Below are positions 1-11,161 of a stretch of DNA of 64,000 bases, piece by piece. The position numbers were made by a program, and so were the translations under genes. The first letter of the stretch is position 1; the number at the start of each line of letters is the position of its first letter. Source of the DNA: Rostrohypoxylon terebratum (taxonomy: Eukaryota; Ascomycota; Sordariomycetes; Xylariales; Hypoxylaceae). Below the pieces are notes generated by a model that saw only the letters and a list, made by a program, of their open reading frames with translations, had not been told where the DNA came from and did not search any database. The stretch covers positions 1,054,001-1,118,000 of the forward strand of contig MU385856.1 in the NCBI GenBank assembly GCA_022497145.1, written 5' to 3'.

Positions 1-2092
1 AGGTAAAATGACAACTGAAGAAGTACTGATACTTTACCGAGGTAACAAGGGTAAACGGTAACCGACCAGCCAATGATCAGCCACCAAAATAGCAATCCTT
101 GTTGTTTGTATCGCCGAAATGGGATTGGTTTTCCGACTCCACGGACTCCAATCTAACCTGTTTTAGGCAATCTTGTGCAAGAGCCCAACGAAGAGAGGCT
201 AGAAAGACAGGAAAGACCAACCGCTTTGCTGACAATTATTTCAACTTTGTGCGGTTACAACTGCTTAGCCCAGGCTTGTTTTGACCATCAAGGTTCTCAT
301 TTTTTACGCGGTATCCAAAATCATGACATTTTGCGACGTTTGCCTCTCCTTAGCTTCTCCTCTCTTAGTCCTTCCCCCCCCTAAGCGTCTTTTTTTCATC
401 CTCCCTCTTCAAATCCCTCGTCTGTTTTCTTCCCTCTCATTCCCTTGTTTGTTCCCACCGAGCCAGACCATTCCCGCACGCAAGGTAACAGTACCGTTGC
501 CTTTTTACTTTTAATAATAGACAAGCTGAACAAATTAAAATTCAAGACACAATGTCATACACTTTGAAGTGGAGAGATAAAGGGTGTATTGGTGTGCTAT
601 GTAAACTTTAAAGGGTTGTTATGGGTGTTATGTGTTGCCTATGTCATTCCCGTCATTCGTCATTCTGCCCTATCGTGTGCCCTGGTTTAGAGTTCGGTCT
701 AATATCTATACCTATACCCATCCATTGTATCCATATATGGATACACCATGTGTAATATATAACATATTTGTAACATCCATTCATACATTCATATGGAGGC
801 GTCTAACCTTGAACTCACCCTGCTCACCCTACTTGTTTAGAACCCTGGATCTCTTCAGCTGATCTAAAGCCACCATACTTCCCGTCCTTTAACTCGCCCT
901 TTTAACTTTCCACTCTGCATTAGCCACTTGCCTAACCTCATAGTCCCTAGGGCTACTGATTCAAAATTGATCCGCCGACATCATCCCCAGGGAACTAGTG
1001 CCTTAACGGTCCATCTTTTACGTGGGGGTTGCGATCTTCGCTGTAGTTCTCGCTATTGGTCTTTGGTCTCTGCTACATTTTTTTTTGCCAAAGAAAAGGT
1101 TTTCTTGGATCACTTCCGCTGTCTGCGAGATCTATTATATTTCCGGAATCTTTATCTAGATCTTTTGGACGGCTGCGTGGTATTGAATTCTAAATTGTAA
1201 ATTATCTGGTCAGCTATTTTCTACCACCCCGACGCCATCGCTCGATATCACCATTATTGGCGTGGACCGCTAAAACAAGCCACTATCTCATCCTCTTTTC
1301 TTCTAGAGCAAACAGATCAAGAAGAGGGGCTCATCTGGTCTACGGAAATAGTACTCACATTCACTTATGAGACCTGGATCTCTCTTTGAACTCGAAAGGG
1401 AAGAATAGGAACTATCAGCATCTTCTAGCCTCAATAGCCCAATAGCCTCAACAGGTATGTGAGAAACATTTTATTTTCGTCGGACCATTTTCCTAGGGTT
1501 TTTTTTTTGCTACTCATCTCCGCCTCGCTTGTTCGTCACGATCCATCATGCAAGTCCATGGAATTGGGTACGTAACAAGAATTTTATTACACAAGGAAGA
1601 AGGTTGATGGCTTGACGGCGTAAAGCCATCAAGGTTCCCTTCTCAACCTTCTTGCGGACGCTTTCTCCGATTAGTGGCTCTAGTCGCATGTAGGATCCCA
1701 CTTCCTTTCCCACAAGGACATTGTTATTTTTTTCATTCATGGACGTATTACCTAGTTAGGACATGCACCTTGTTGGAAGCTCTTTTGTCCCTGAACAAGT
1801 CTATAGACTCTTTCTCGTTGACTTTGAGCTGTGGCTGCAAGGATAAAACCATTCATATCTGCGTCTTCCCGCTCATACATATCCGCTAATTCTGTTCTTC
1901 AGTTTCTGGAATCTTACCAAGAAACTCGAGCCACTATTTGTCTTGGGTCCTCCTCCTCTTCTTTGCGCCTTCAACTGTCTTCTAGCGTTTAGATAGAGAA
2001 AGACCAACATCAAGAGACCTCACTATCACGCTTACTCTTATTGCAAAAGTACCCCCCCCCTTTTATAACTTGGCCGACAGGACCTTGGCACA
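1..2092. other. Intergenic region upstream of the zinc transporter gene
   Basis: No convincing gene is visible. Short open frames on both strands lack family motifs and overlap each other. Pyrimidine-rich runs occur near 345-480 and a run of nine C lies at about 2051-2059, shortly before the zinc transporter start. CT-rich tracts are common in fungal promoters, so this probably holds the promoter and 5' leader. I found no clear Zap1-type palindrome by eye. Confidence 0.5.
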
Positions 2093-3253
2093 ATGTCTAT
2101 CTTACACCAAGTCGTGGGCGCTGTCCTTCGAGTCCGACAAGATGACTCATCCGACGCTTCTGACCCCGGATCTAGTGTAACAGTCGACTGCGATAGCGGC
2201 AACGATTACGATGGACGAATGGGCCTTCGAATCTCGTCTATTTTCGTCATCTTGGTCGGTTCGCTCCTTGGTGCTGTCTTACCTGTCTGGCTGGGACGTA
2301 GCAGCCGGATGAGAGTTAACGGAACGGCATTCTTCATCGCAAAGTACTTCGGCTCAGGTGTCATCATTGGTACGGCTTTCATGCATCTCCTATCGCCTGC
2401 TTTCGAGGCGCTCGGCTCACCCTGCCTCCCGGATGGTCCGATTACCAGCTACGACTGGGCGGCAGGTATTTGCCTTATGACCGTATTTCTCATGTTTACG
2501 ATCGAGTTACTGGCCAGTCGCTTTGATTTCTTCGGACACAACCACGGCGACGAAGCTAAAGTCATCGATCACTCCGTGGATAGAAATGGCGCACGGGGTA
2601 CTTCTATGACCGACCGCGACATCGAATCCGGTTCAGCTACTAAGGAGAACACGAATGTCGGGGGCGCTAACGGGCTACCGACGGATGTTAGTTACCCACC
2701 TGGCGGCGAGGACCACCTCGGACATCAGCGCGAGCATTACGAGAACGATAGCCACGCCGCGTTGGCTGCTCAGATGACAGGTCTGTTTATCCTCGAATTC
2801 GGTGTCATCTTCCACAGCATCTTCATCGGACTCACACTGGCCGTCGCCGGAGAGGAATTTACCGTCCTCTACATCGTCCTTGTCTTCCATCAAACCTTCG
2901 AAGGTCTCGGTCTCGGCTCTCGGCTTGCGTCTGCGAAGTGGCCCAGCTCGAAGTGGTGGATGCCGTATCTTCTGGGATTTGGTTATGCGCTCAGCACTCC
3001 GATCTCTATTGCCATCGGTTTGGGCGTGCGTGCGACTCTTCAACCAGGAAGCCCCAAGACTATGATCATCAACGGCGTCTTCGACTCCATCAGTGCCGGA
3101 ATTCTGATTTACACGGGTTTGGTCGAGCTTCTCGCCCACGAGTTCATGTTCAATGAATATATGCGCAATGCCGGTCTCAAGGTCCAACTCTCCGCGCTCT
3201 TCTGCGTGGCACTAGGTTGTGGCCTGATGGCCGTGTTGGCCAAGTGGGCTTAG
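2093..3253 (+). CDS. ZIP family zinc/iron transporter (Zrt1/Zrt2-like), plasma membrane
   Basis: A single-exon gene for 386 residues. It is predicted to import zinc, possibly iron, across the plasma membrane. The N-terminus faces outside and is acidic, followed by three hydrophobic segments, a hydrophilic variable loop at about 150-225 with HNHGDE and HLGHQREHYEN (possible metal-binding histidines), then five more segments. TM4 and TM5 carry the ZIP signature residues in FHSIFIGL and HQTFEGLGLGSR, and the C-terminal part has VELLAHEF. Length and order match fungal Zrt proteins. The start at 2093 is the first in-frame ATG before the acidic N-terminus. Substrate specificity within ZIP cannot be decided from sequence alone. 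Confidence 0.95.
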   Translation: MSILHQVVGAVLRVRQDDSSDASDPGSSVTVDCDSGNDYDGRMGLRISSIFVILVGSLLGAVLPVWLGRSSRMRVNGTAFFIAKYFGSGVIIGTAFMHLLSPAFEALGSPCLPDGPITSYDWAAGICLMTVFLMFTIELLASRFDFFGHNHGDEAKVIDHSVDRNGARGTSMTDRDIESGSATKENTNVGGANGLPTDVSYPPGGEDHLGHQREHYENDSHAALAAQMTGLFILEFGVIFHSIFIGLTLAVAGEEFTVLYIVLVFHQTFEGLGLGSRLASAKWPSSKWWMPYLLGFGYALSTPISIAIGLGVRATLQPGSPKTMIINGVFDSISAGILIYTGLVELLAHEFMFNEYMRNAGLKVQLSALFCVALGCGLMAVLAKWA

Positions 3254-4689
3254 ATTCGGGGGAACATGGAAAAAAATATCATTTCTCAGTGGTTCACTCC
3301 CAATAAGTTGGGAGGAAATGTGATCTTTGGTCTCATCCTGAGATCAAGATTGTCACAATTTACCTTTGCTCTATTTCACTAGGTCAAATGGGGGAAATGA
3401 AGTATTAAAACGAAACGGAATGGGAGGATATGACGACGGTTATCGATTTCCCGACACGTTTCCCAGGTTACAGGGGCGCTTTGCATATATTACATATCGC
3501 TTTCGGCCTGGCTGGATTTTTTCTTCTCTCTCTTAGAATTTTCTCGAGGTCTGACAAGGATCAAATTTCGAGGTACTTACCAGATGGGTTACGCACAATA
3601 AATGGATGTACATATGGGGCAAAGGAAATGATATCCCGTCTGGAATTTTCTGCAGTATTGCACGGCCTTGGCGCTCGGGTGGTTGCATCAATTGTGATTT
3701 TACTGGCTATAGACTAGCCACTTGAATTAATACCATCCTGCTGTTGATTTATTATCTGTTTTTCTTTTTAGTGCTTGTACATAATATGTGATATGATTGA
3801 GCATTATTTGGTGGTTCGTACTAGTGGCTTTCGTTAACCTGGCAGCCTGGCGATGTGTGTCCAGAGTGTGTGAACCCCGGACCTTAGTGCTCAGCTAGGG
3901 TGCTCGAGAATATGACTTGTGATAGAATCTCAAACCTCCGACGCCTTTTGCTTTTTTTTTCTGCTTACGCCCCCGCGCGAAGCCACCGGGTAGTAGCTTG
4001 GTTCATCCGGATCACTTCGGTGCCTGCTTACCTACCTGTTTTTCTACGCATGGTATGCTTCTAATAACTTGTATAACTTGATTCGTCCCGATACTGCGTG
4101 AAAAGTGCGTGATTGTTTAGCGGGCGTGGTCAGTGGTGGGTTTGACAGGCACGCAGCTTCTTGTCTGTGAAGTGGATGTTTGTGCTACATCAAGGCGTAG
4201 GGTGTAGGGTATAGGGTGTAGGGTGTAGATGTATGTGAAGGTTCCTATTGCTGGGATTGATGGCTATGCAGGTAGCCTTCCGTCCTCGAGGCCGGGCACA
4301 GACGTGAACGGCACAATTGGTTCTCTACCTGGAAGCCTGGGCACCTCCCCCTTCACCGGACTATATCTCGGTGTGTGTGTGTGCGTTAGTTGGCCTACTC
4401 ACTTAGTTTCCCTGTATTCTCATGTTCTTCCCTATTACTCACCTAGCTGGCGAATCATCTGGGAATATCGTCATATTTTGTAAGCGTCGACCCCTTTCTT
4501 ATATTCCGTTCGTTCTTTATAGGGCCCAAGTATTCTCTGAAACAATATATATTACTGTGGCTGGACGTCGTGGTTGAAGCTGTCTCTTCAACCGTCATAA
4601 CCCTACTAGAAATTTGGTTTGATATCTAGACTCGTAGTATTAACGTAATGTCTTTGTTAGTACGGATTATAACCTTCGCATTATAGAAT
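3254..4689. other. Intergenic region with a short GGTGTAG tandem repeat
   Basis: No gene is supported. A 95-codon open frame at 3430-3717 shows no family motif. A degenerate tandem repeat of the 7-base unit GGTGTAG/GGTATAG lies at about 4196-4228. The rest is unremarkable. Confidence 0.5.
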
Positions 4690-7522
4690 ATGGACGATGA
4701 CTTTTATCACTCCGCCTTCCCTGAACTCGGCTTGAGGAAAATTCACCAGGCTTGTCTCAGGGGTGACTTCGAGGCTGTTGTTAAGCTAGCTTGCCAGCCA
4801 GGCACCATCGATGTCCCGACCGAACCTCAAAATGGGGTGGAACGAGGACTTCGCGAAACGCCCATGTGAGTAGCCCTAGATCGTGATGAAAAAAAAAGGG
4901 ATCGTAGAGTGTAAGAGCTCTTCAAGATAAACAATACTGAAATGTGCTTTGTAGCAAGCTCGCAGCACTCATGGGCCATGTTGATATCGTATAGTTTCTC
5001 GTCGAGCAAGGTGCCGCTTTGACCCACGGTCGTGTCCTCGCTACAACATATACGGGAAATGAAGGTCTTGCGGCTCGTCGAAGGGACTTCTTCCTGAATA
5101 CGGTCGGCATAGGTCGAGAGCACCCGGATGCCGTGAATACGCGGAAGACCATTTTTGACATACTATCATCCCCTGGCCGTAGAAGCGTTGTTCGAGCTAG
5201 TAAGTAACCTCAAGTTTTCTTTTCTGTAGGCTTTAAGTTGCTACAGTGGAAAATCATATTAATTAACTGCCTTCCTGTGTAGTGTGTGGACCGCGTGCCG
5301 ACCTAGGGTACCCGGATTACAAGCTCGCGAAGCAAGGGCGGGACATCGTGGTCTTTGCCCCCGTGCTCCGCATCCGATCCGACATCCCACTCGACCGCAG
5401 CAAGACCATCGGTATCATAACCTCCAAGGCCGCTTCCGGAGACATCCTCATGTCGGCTCACAGTGGGTTCCGCGAAGGCAGCGACCGGCACGAAAAGTGT
5501 CTCGACACAAATAGATGGAATTATATCGCGCTCCATCACATCTCGAAATTGTTACAGTTCCATTTCCCGGGGAACAAACACGACAATGGATCGAAGAAAA
5601 TATTCGAAGACATACATAGAGGGCGCGCGCATGCTGGACATGTAGAAGTCTTGCTAGCAGCATGGTATGCAATCGAGATGACAAAGCAACAAGGAATGGC
5701 TGGAAACGGCGGAACGGAGAAGAGCCTGGAGTGGTGCCTTGATAATATGCATATCTTGAAGCACGTAACGCTGGGAGAGGCGCGGTCCGCGGTAATCATG
5801 ATAGACTCGCAGCCCTGTGCCACGTGTCTCAAGTTCATCAACTTTTTGTTCCAGTACACCGGTTTGCATTTTTCCGTAAAGGGAGCCGTGGGGGTAGGTC
5901 CGACTTTGGCTACTAAGGATGAGAGGACTGGCGTCAGGCTTGACACTTTTGGAGATACATTCGAGGAGCAGGATATCGACGGTGCAGAGGGTTACGAAGA
6001 ACCAGCTACTTTTGATCTTGAGCTTGATGTTGACACTGAAGTGGATGCTGTACTCGAGACTCCTATAGCTCGGGGTGTTCCAGGCGGTATTCGGGAGACA
6101 ATTGAGGAAAATGAAGATGGTGACAGAGCAGGAGACGACATGACTGTACATGCACAAGCTCAAGCGGCGAGCGAGGCATTCGCGAGGATATCTAGCTTTA
6201 TGCCCGCCGACATGGATACCGAAAATGTACCCATGACCACTCCTGCTCCGGAAACTGTCACTCCTCAACGCACTGGTCCCATCACGCCGCTGCGACCGCG
6301 AATGCGATGGGGTGTTCCGGAACCCGGCCCCCGATTGAAGAGAGGAGATTTGTTCAGCAATATCCCTTCTCGTCGACCCGCGAACCCCGAAGAGCTACTA
6401 GCTGAGTACAAGAAGAAGACGCCAGTATGGACCTGGCCAGGGTATAATTCCGCGGATCCCTCTCCAGATCGATATCCCCGTATCCATCGTCCTCACCTCG
6501 GCTCTCCGGCACCGCTTGCGTTACCCGACGGCGGAACGTTGATCCCTGATAGTGCTGTGAATAACGATGAAAATGACGACGACGCAGTTACCGTCGTGAA
6601 CGATGGAGTCGCGAGAGAAAGCCCTCAAGAGGGAGAAGATCCGGTCATCGTCGACATGGTAAACGACGATGTCTCATATTTATCTCCATCCGGTAGTTCT
6701 GCCGTCCGTGATTCACTCGCCGATTTCAATGCCCGACTTAACCACCATTTCGACGGTACTCCAGCACCGATGAGTCGAGAGCGATCTTCCTTCTCGAACA
6801 GCAGCTTCCAACCGATTCCCAGCCCTGCTCACACGAGGGCTAAAGATCCTTCTAAGAATAAGAACGTAGTTAGGGAGCAACCTCAGTTTCAACCCCAGTC
6901 CCAGACACGCGTTGAGCCATTCCGATCCGACAGCCCTATGCAGCCTAACCCTCCAGAGAACGAAGACGGTTACATCTACGTGCCACAGCCCTCCCCTCCC
7001 TCTCTCTCCAAACACTCCCGGTTCCCATCCCAGCGACCGCAGCCAACACCACAGCCATCACAAGCCCCCTCCGAACCGACCTTCCTCTCGCAAACCGGCT
7101 CGCGATACTACGCCGCGGCGCTCCTCATGGACGCCGAATCGCCGGACCCCACGCCCTGTCCGGTCCCGGCTCGGGCTCCAGTCCCAACCCGTGCTCCAGC
7201 TCCAGCTCCAGCTCCAGCTGCGCGGAAAGCCTCAAACTTGAACCCAACCACGACCCCCGCACCCTCAACCTTCAACGCCATCTCGACCCCCGTCACAATC
7301 CCCCCCACAAAAGCGAAGCAAGGTGGTCTTGCGCCGCTGAACTTCCAACAGTGGCGCTTCGAGCCGCAGCCACGGATGGGAGAGGAGGTGGTGTCCAGGC
7401 ACTTCGGTGGGCCGAAATTGCAGTGGCATCAGCAAGGTATCGTTTCCTTCCCCGAGGTGCCGGGGCAGATGGGCGGGCGGCCGGGTCTAGAGCGGCGCGG
7501 CGGAATTGGGAGGAAGGGTTAG
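4690..7522 (+). pseudogene. Ankyrin repeat protein fused to a deaminase-fold zinc domain (SsdA/APOBEC-like), with an in-frame stop
   Basis: Proposed exons are 4690-4865, 4955-5199 and 5283-7522, giving about 886 codons. Introns use GTGAGT and GTAAGT donors and keep phase. Residues 1-85 form ankyrin-like helices (RKIHQACLRGDFEAVVKLA, then IKLAALMGHVDIV). A single TAG at 4992-4994 (codon 72) interrupts this module, and the repeat continues in frame with FLVEQGAALTHG. Residues about 120-345 hold the deaminase-type metal centre: H260-x-E262 in GHVEVLLAAWYA and P318-C319-x2-C322 in QPCATCLKF. This matches cytosine/adenosine deaminases, and fungal ankyrin proteins with SsdA-like C-terminal domains are known. 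The remaining ~540 residues are acidic, then Pro/Ser-rich and disordered, with PAPAPA repeats near 7190-7220. The target nucleic acid is unknown. The stop may be real, strain-specific, a sequencing error or recoded; the long open third exon argues for recent loss or none. Confidence 0.72.
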
Positions 7523-7989
7523 GTTCCTATTTCCTCCTTTTTACAGGCGGTGGAGTGTAAGTTTGGTAAGTAAGGCAAGTAAAGTGTGGAGGCACTTGGA
7601 TATGTGGGAAAGGGAAGTAAGGGGGGAGAGCTAAAAAAAAGGTTTGGGATAAAAAGTAAAAAAACATCGATAAGAGCAACACTCGCTACACACGCTGGAA
7701 CTCGTCCACTGCAATCATTTATTTATTTTCATCTTCACAGCATCTAGATTAGGTAATCTATCAAGATACTTCACACTTGCGACGGTTATCTGCGTATTTG
7801 ATACAGGCATGCCGCGATGCGGAATACGACGGCCTAGTCACCTGAGTCAATTCAGTTCTGATCTGTCATGAGGAAATGCGAATGCAAAATTCGCCAATCA
7901 ATTCATTCAGCCAGCCATTTTCAGACGCCGTTCCCAGAGACCTATGCTACCTAGACCATTGTAGTATCATTCCCGCATGGTATCATAAT
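7523..7989. other. Short convergent intergenic region
   Basis: This lies between the 3' ends of the ankyrin-deaminase gene and the eS19 gene, so it should hold both 3' untranslated regions. A-rich runs occur at about 7632-7665. Nothing else is recognised. Confidence 0.4.
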
Positions 7990-8824
7990 TTATTCCTCAT
8001 CCTCTTCCTCGTCAGCCTCAGCGGTGGTCTGGGCAATTCCTGTAAAAAGTTAGTCTATACTGCAAAGAGAGAAAAAAAAAAGAAATAGTCTCAATGAGAT
8101 AAAAACATACGGTCCAAATCTCGCTGGCCGGACTGAGTGATGCGGCGGCCACCAGTCTCCTCATCCTGCTCAAGGACACCGATCTTCTCCAAAGCCTGGA
8201 GGATTCGGCGGTCGACGGCACCGGAGCCGTCGACGTGCTTGGAGGGTCGGGTACCACGGTTCTTGGCAGTACCATGAACCTTGCGGAGACGACCAACACC
8301 GACGGTCTTGCGTAGGTAGACGTGGCGAGCGACGCTGGCAGCACGGACGTAGAACCAGTCGATGTTCTGGGGGGGAAGTTCGCGCGAAGGACCGGTCTTG
8401 ACGGTATCAACCCAACCTGAACGATGCAGTTAGTATTGATATCTTGGAATCAATATACATATGATGAGAACATATAACTTACCGGGAATGGGCAGCTTGC
8501 CCTGTCGCTTCAAGAAGCCGGCATACGCGTTGATGAACTTTTGCGCCTACATTATCCGAAAACCCATCAGCAAATATTCCGTCATCAGAAGTCTTGCGAC
8601 TCCCTCGCGCCTGCTCTCAAGAATTTCCCATTGCTAGCATCGAATTTCGCCGCTGCTGCTTCCGGTGGGTATATTTCTCGATTGGAAGATATTTTCTGTG
8701 CTTCGTGCCAGTGAATGAACGCCAAGCTGCAAGTTTCGCAGTTCATTCACGGCGGCGCGTGCAATCACATTTGAAAGGTGAAGAAACCTACATCAACGTC
8801 GCGAACGGAAACACCGCCAGTCAT
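7990..8824 (-). CDS. rps19: 40S ribosomal protein eS19 (S19)
   Basis: Minus-strand exons, 5' to 3': 8824-8792, 8546-8483, 8416-8111 and 8039-7990, giving 150 residues in continuous phase. The protein starts MTGGVSVRDVDAQKFINAYA and contains WFYVRAASVARHVYLRK, GTRPSKHVDGSGAVDRRILQ and GGRRITQSGQRDLDRIA, which match yeast Rps19 nearly throughout. It is a structural protein of the small subunit head, needed for 18S rRNA 3' maturation. The C-terminus has an acidic tail (EADEEEDEE). The first coding exon has only 11 codons, as is usual for fungal ribosomal protein genes. Codon use is biased to C-ending codons, fitting high expression. Confidence 0.97.
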
Positions 8825-9940
8825 TTTTATGGTATTGTTTTTGTTTTTTTCGGTGGGAGGTGTGAGGAGGTTTGGTTGATTTCGTCGCGCAGGAAGTTGG
8901 CTGTGTGCGGTAGAGAGGTGTGAGGTTGAAATTTTTGGAAGAAATTGATTTGGTGGTGTAGCAAAGATTACCAGTCTAATGTGGGGTCCACGCTGAGATC
9001 TGTGGCTAAGATAAGCTGATTAGGGCAGACCCAAAGAAAAATAGACGACTACTAAAGTGGCCCGTGCACCGGAGCTAGACGGTCCTCTCCACTTCAACCC
9101 GACGCAGCGGATCTAACTTCTTTGTAGATAAGAGTTCAACATCTCGGATCCCTTCTAGACCAAGTTCTCATAGACGTTGAGATTGATTGATTGATCCCTG
9201 CCATACCCAGGACTTGACAGACTAAGACTTCCACGAGTAACGTACATTCATGGTATAAAATTAGGTACTATTGGTGAGACTCCAGATCATGAACGTCTTC
9301 CTTTAATCTAATCTATGGACTTTCTACAAGGCATAGAAAGGGCATTCTTACCCCCTTTTCGCTGGTACCTGGGCAACTGCGTATGTAAGCTCAAGACACT
9401 GCGATCAACGGAATGCACTTGAGCGTTGTTCTCGAGAAGAGGCTACTTCCTAGGCAGGCATGGGTTAGGCAGGCGGTGCTTCCCGGCTGCTTAATCGATC
9501 CTCGTCCAGTAGGACGAGCAATGTGAACTGGCACCTTCAGCTACACTTTAAGGCAGCTACACTTTAAGGTTCACGATATGCTTCTGTTAGCGAAAAGTTA
9601 TTGCCTTCTGTTGGGTCCAACCCGTGGCCTGTACAATGTCTCCCATGCTACTTTCCGTCTTCCGGTGCTTTCTAGAAGTCAATATCTACCACAACAAGGC
9701 TTCGGAACTGTTATAAATTGAACTCTGTTTGTTGCCGTGGGTGTCGTCTTCCTGTCATGCCTGGAAACACGCAGAACCAGCTTCTCTGTTTTTCCATTTC
9801 GACTTCTGCCTTCTACATTGCATGATCAACATCATCAATGTATTTACTAGCCCTCAATCTGGTCCTATCTGTTCGGCCCCAACGTCATTCGGTCATTCCC
9901 ATACATCTCCCTCATGTTGAAATTCTCATAATCATCAGCT
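8825..9940. other. Divergent intergenic region; 16 bp direct duplication
   Basis: This is the shared upstream region of the eS19 gene (minus) and the unknown gene starting at 9941 (plus). It holds an exact tandem duplication of a 16-base unit, CAGCTACACTTTAAGG, at 9538-9553 and 9554-9569. No gene is supported. Confidence 0.5.
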
Positions 9941-10774
9941 ATGAATGATAGTACACATTCACTTCTACCACGGCGGAGCTCCAGCTGTAGCTCCAGCTCT
10001 GACTCCAGCGTTCATCACTTTGGCCGATTACCCTGCTTCGGCAACATCCATCTGAAGCGCTTCCCAAGCACACGCTCCTTGGATTCGAGCTCACTCGCAG
10101 AGTATCATGGCGAGCTCGATTCCCTGTCTCAGGATTGGGAACACCACGTATTCGAGTATTGGGAGATGTACTGGGACAAGATGAGCTCCGTTCAAGGGGG
10201 GTCAGATCATGATGAGCCTGTGGAGTATCCCCAATACTCATCTTCTCCACAAGCTGATTCGTCCCATTCATCGAAGTCGCTCAAAGACTACGTTCGAGGA
10301 CTTGCGACATTCAATAAACATGTCCAACTATACCACAAGCTACAAGAATTAAAACGACACCAAACTAAGGCAATCGCCAACAAGCAGAAGATCGACAAGA
10401 AGTATCGTGATGAACTTGGGATGAGAGCTCACGAAACCACCGTCGAAGATTTCCCAATTAATCTCGAGGAGATGACATGCTACTGGGATCCGTGGTACGT
10501 CACGGAACCTGAGCCTCGGCCATACATGCGACCTGAAATCGGAGGCAGCTACGTCGTCAACGAGTATTATTCATCTGACCATAAACTACGGCTAAGGAAA
10601 GTCTACCAGAAAGATGGAGAGGCTACGGTGACCTCTTGTCTTCGACCGGACGAGTTCGATAAACTAGACGTTACGACTCTAATCGTTTACAGACCGATCC
10701 GGCAACCTAACGATAGCTTTAGTTCGTGGACGGAAAACGATGGGGAAGATGAAAACAAGAAAACTAATTTTTGA
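9941..10774 (+). CDS. Unknown protein, Ser-rich N-terminus, 277 residues
   Basis: A single open frame from an ATG, with no recognised family. The first 40 residues are Ser-rich (RRSSSCSSSSDSS), encoded by a short CTCCAG/CTCTAG-like repeat near 9975-10010. Residues 45-75 contain aromatic and acidic positions (HHVFEYWEMYWDKM). Residues about 110-160 look helical and basic, probably coiled coil (LYHKLQELKRHQTKAIANKQ). A conserved-looking stretch follows at 165-255 (MTCYWDPWYVTEPEPRP, LIVYRPIRQP). There is no signal peptide or membrane segment. The compact hydrophobic core and low stop density argue for a real gene, perhaps lineage-specific. No function is assigned. Confidence 0.6.
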   Translation: MNDSTHSLLPRRSSSCSSSSDSSVHHFGRLPCFGNIHLKRFPSTRSLDSSSLAEYHGELDSLSQDWEHHVFEYWEMYWDKMSSVQGGSDHDEPVEYPQYSSSPQADSSHSSKSLKDYVRGLATFNKHVQLYHKLQELKRHQTKAIANKQKIDKKYRDELGMRAHETTVEDFPINLEEMTCYWDPWYVTEPEPRPYMRPEIGGSYVVNEYYSSDHKLRLRKVYQKDGEATVTSCLRPDEFDKLDVTTLIVYRPIRQPNDSFSSWTENDGEDENKKTNF

Positions 10775-11161
10775 AACGAATGATAGAATACGTGTGGGCG
10801 ATAAATAAATGAATCAGACCTCAAAACTGGCCCGTACATCGTTTCTCATATATACGGCGTGTCTATTAAGCTGACTGGGAGACACAATATTCCTTGTAGC
10901 TGTCCATTTAAGCTTTCCAGCTTACCTGAAATCTTAACCTTCAGACACACACGGATTGATCTCACACCATCTTTGGTATGTGTAAAGGACCTTACCCTCC
11001 AACGGCGACGGCGCCAGAATTCTCGCGAGTCGCACCCAACATTTCATTTGAGCCGAGTTCATAGTTGAGACATGAAAAAATTGAACCATTTGCTACTTGA
11101 ACTCCATAAATCCTACCCTGGTACCCATTGCCATTGAATTCACCAGGTACATATACCGAGC
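10775..11161. other. Convergent intergenic region
   Basis: This holds the 3' flanks of two converging genes. A short open frame at 10859-11068 has no support. Nothing else is recognised. Confidence 0.4.

Noticed and set aside
2675..3187. 170-codon minus-strand frame
   Set aside because: It is the antisense shadow of the ZIP transporter; its openness follows from the codon bias of that gene.
5654..6268. 204-codon minus-strand frame
   Set aside because: Antisense to the deaminase gene, which has clear motifs in the plus frame.
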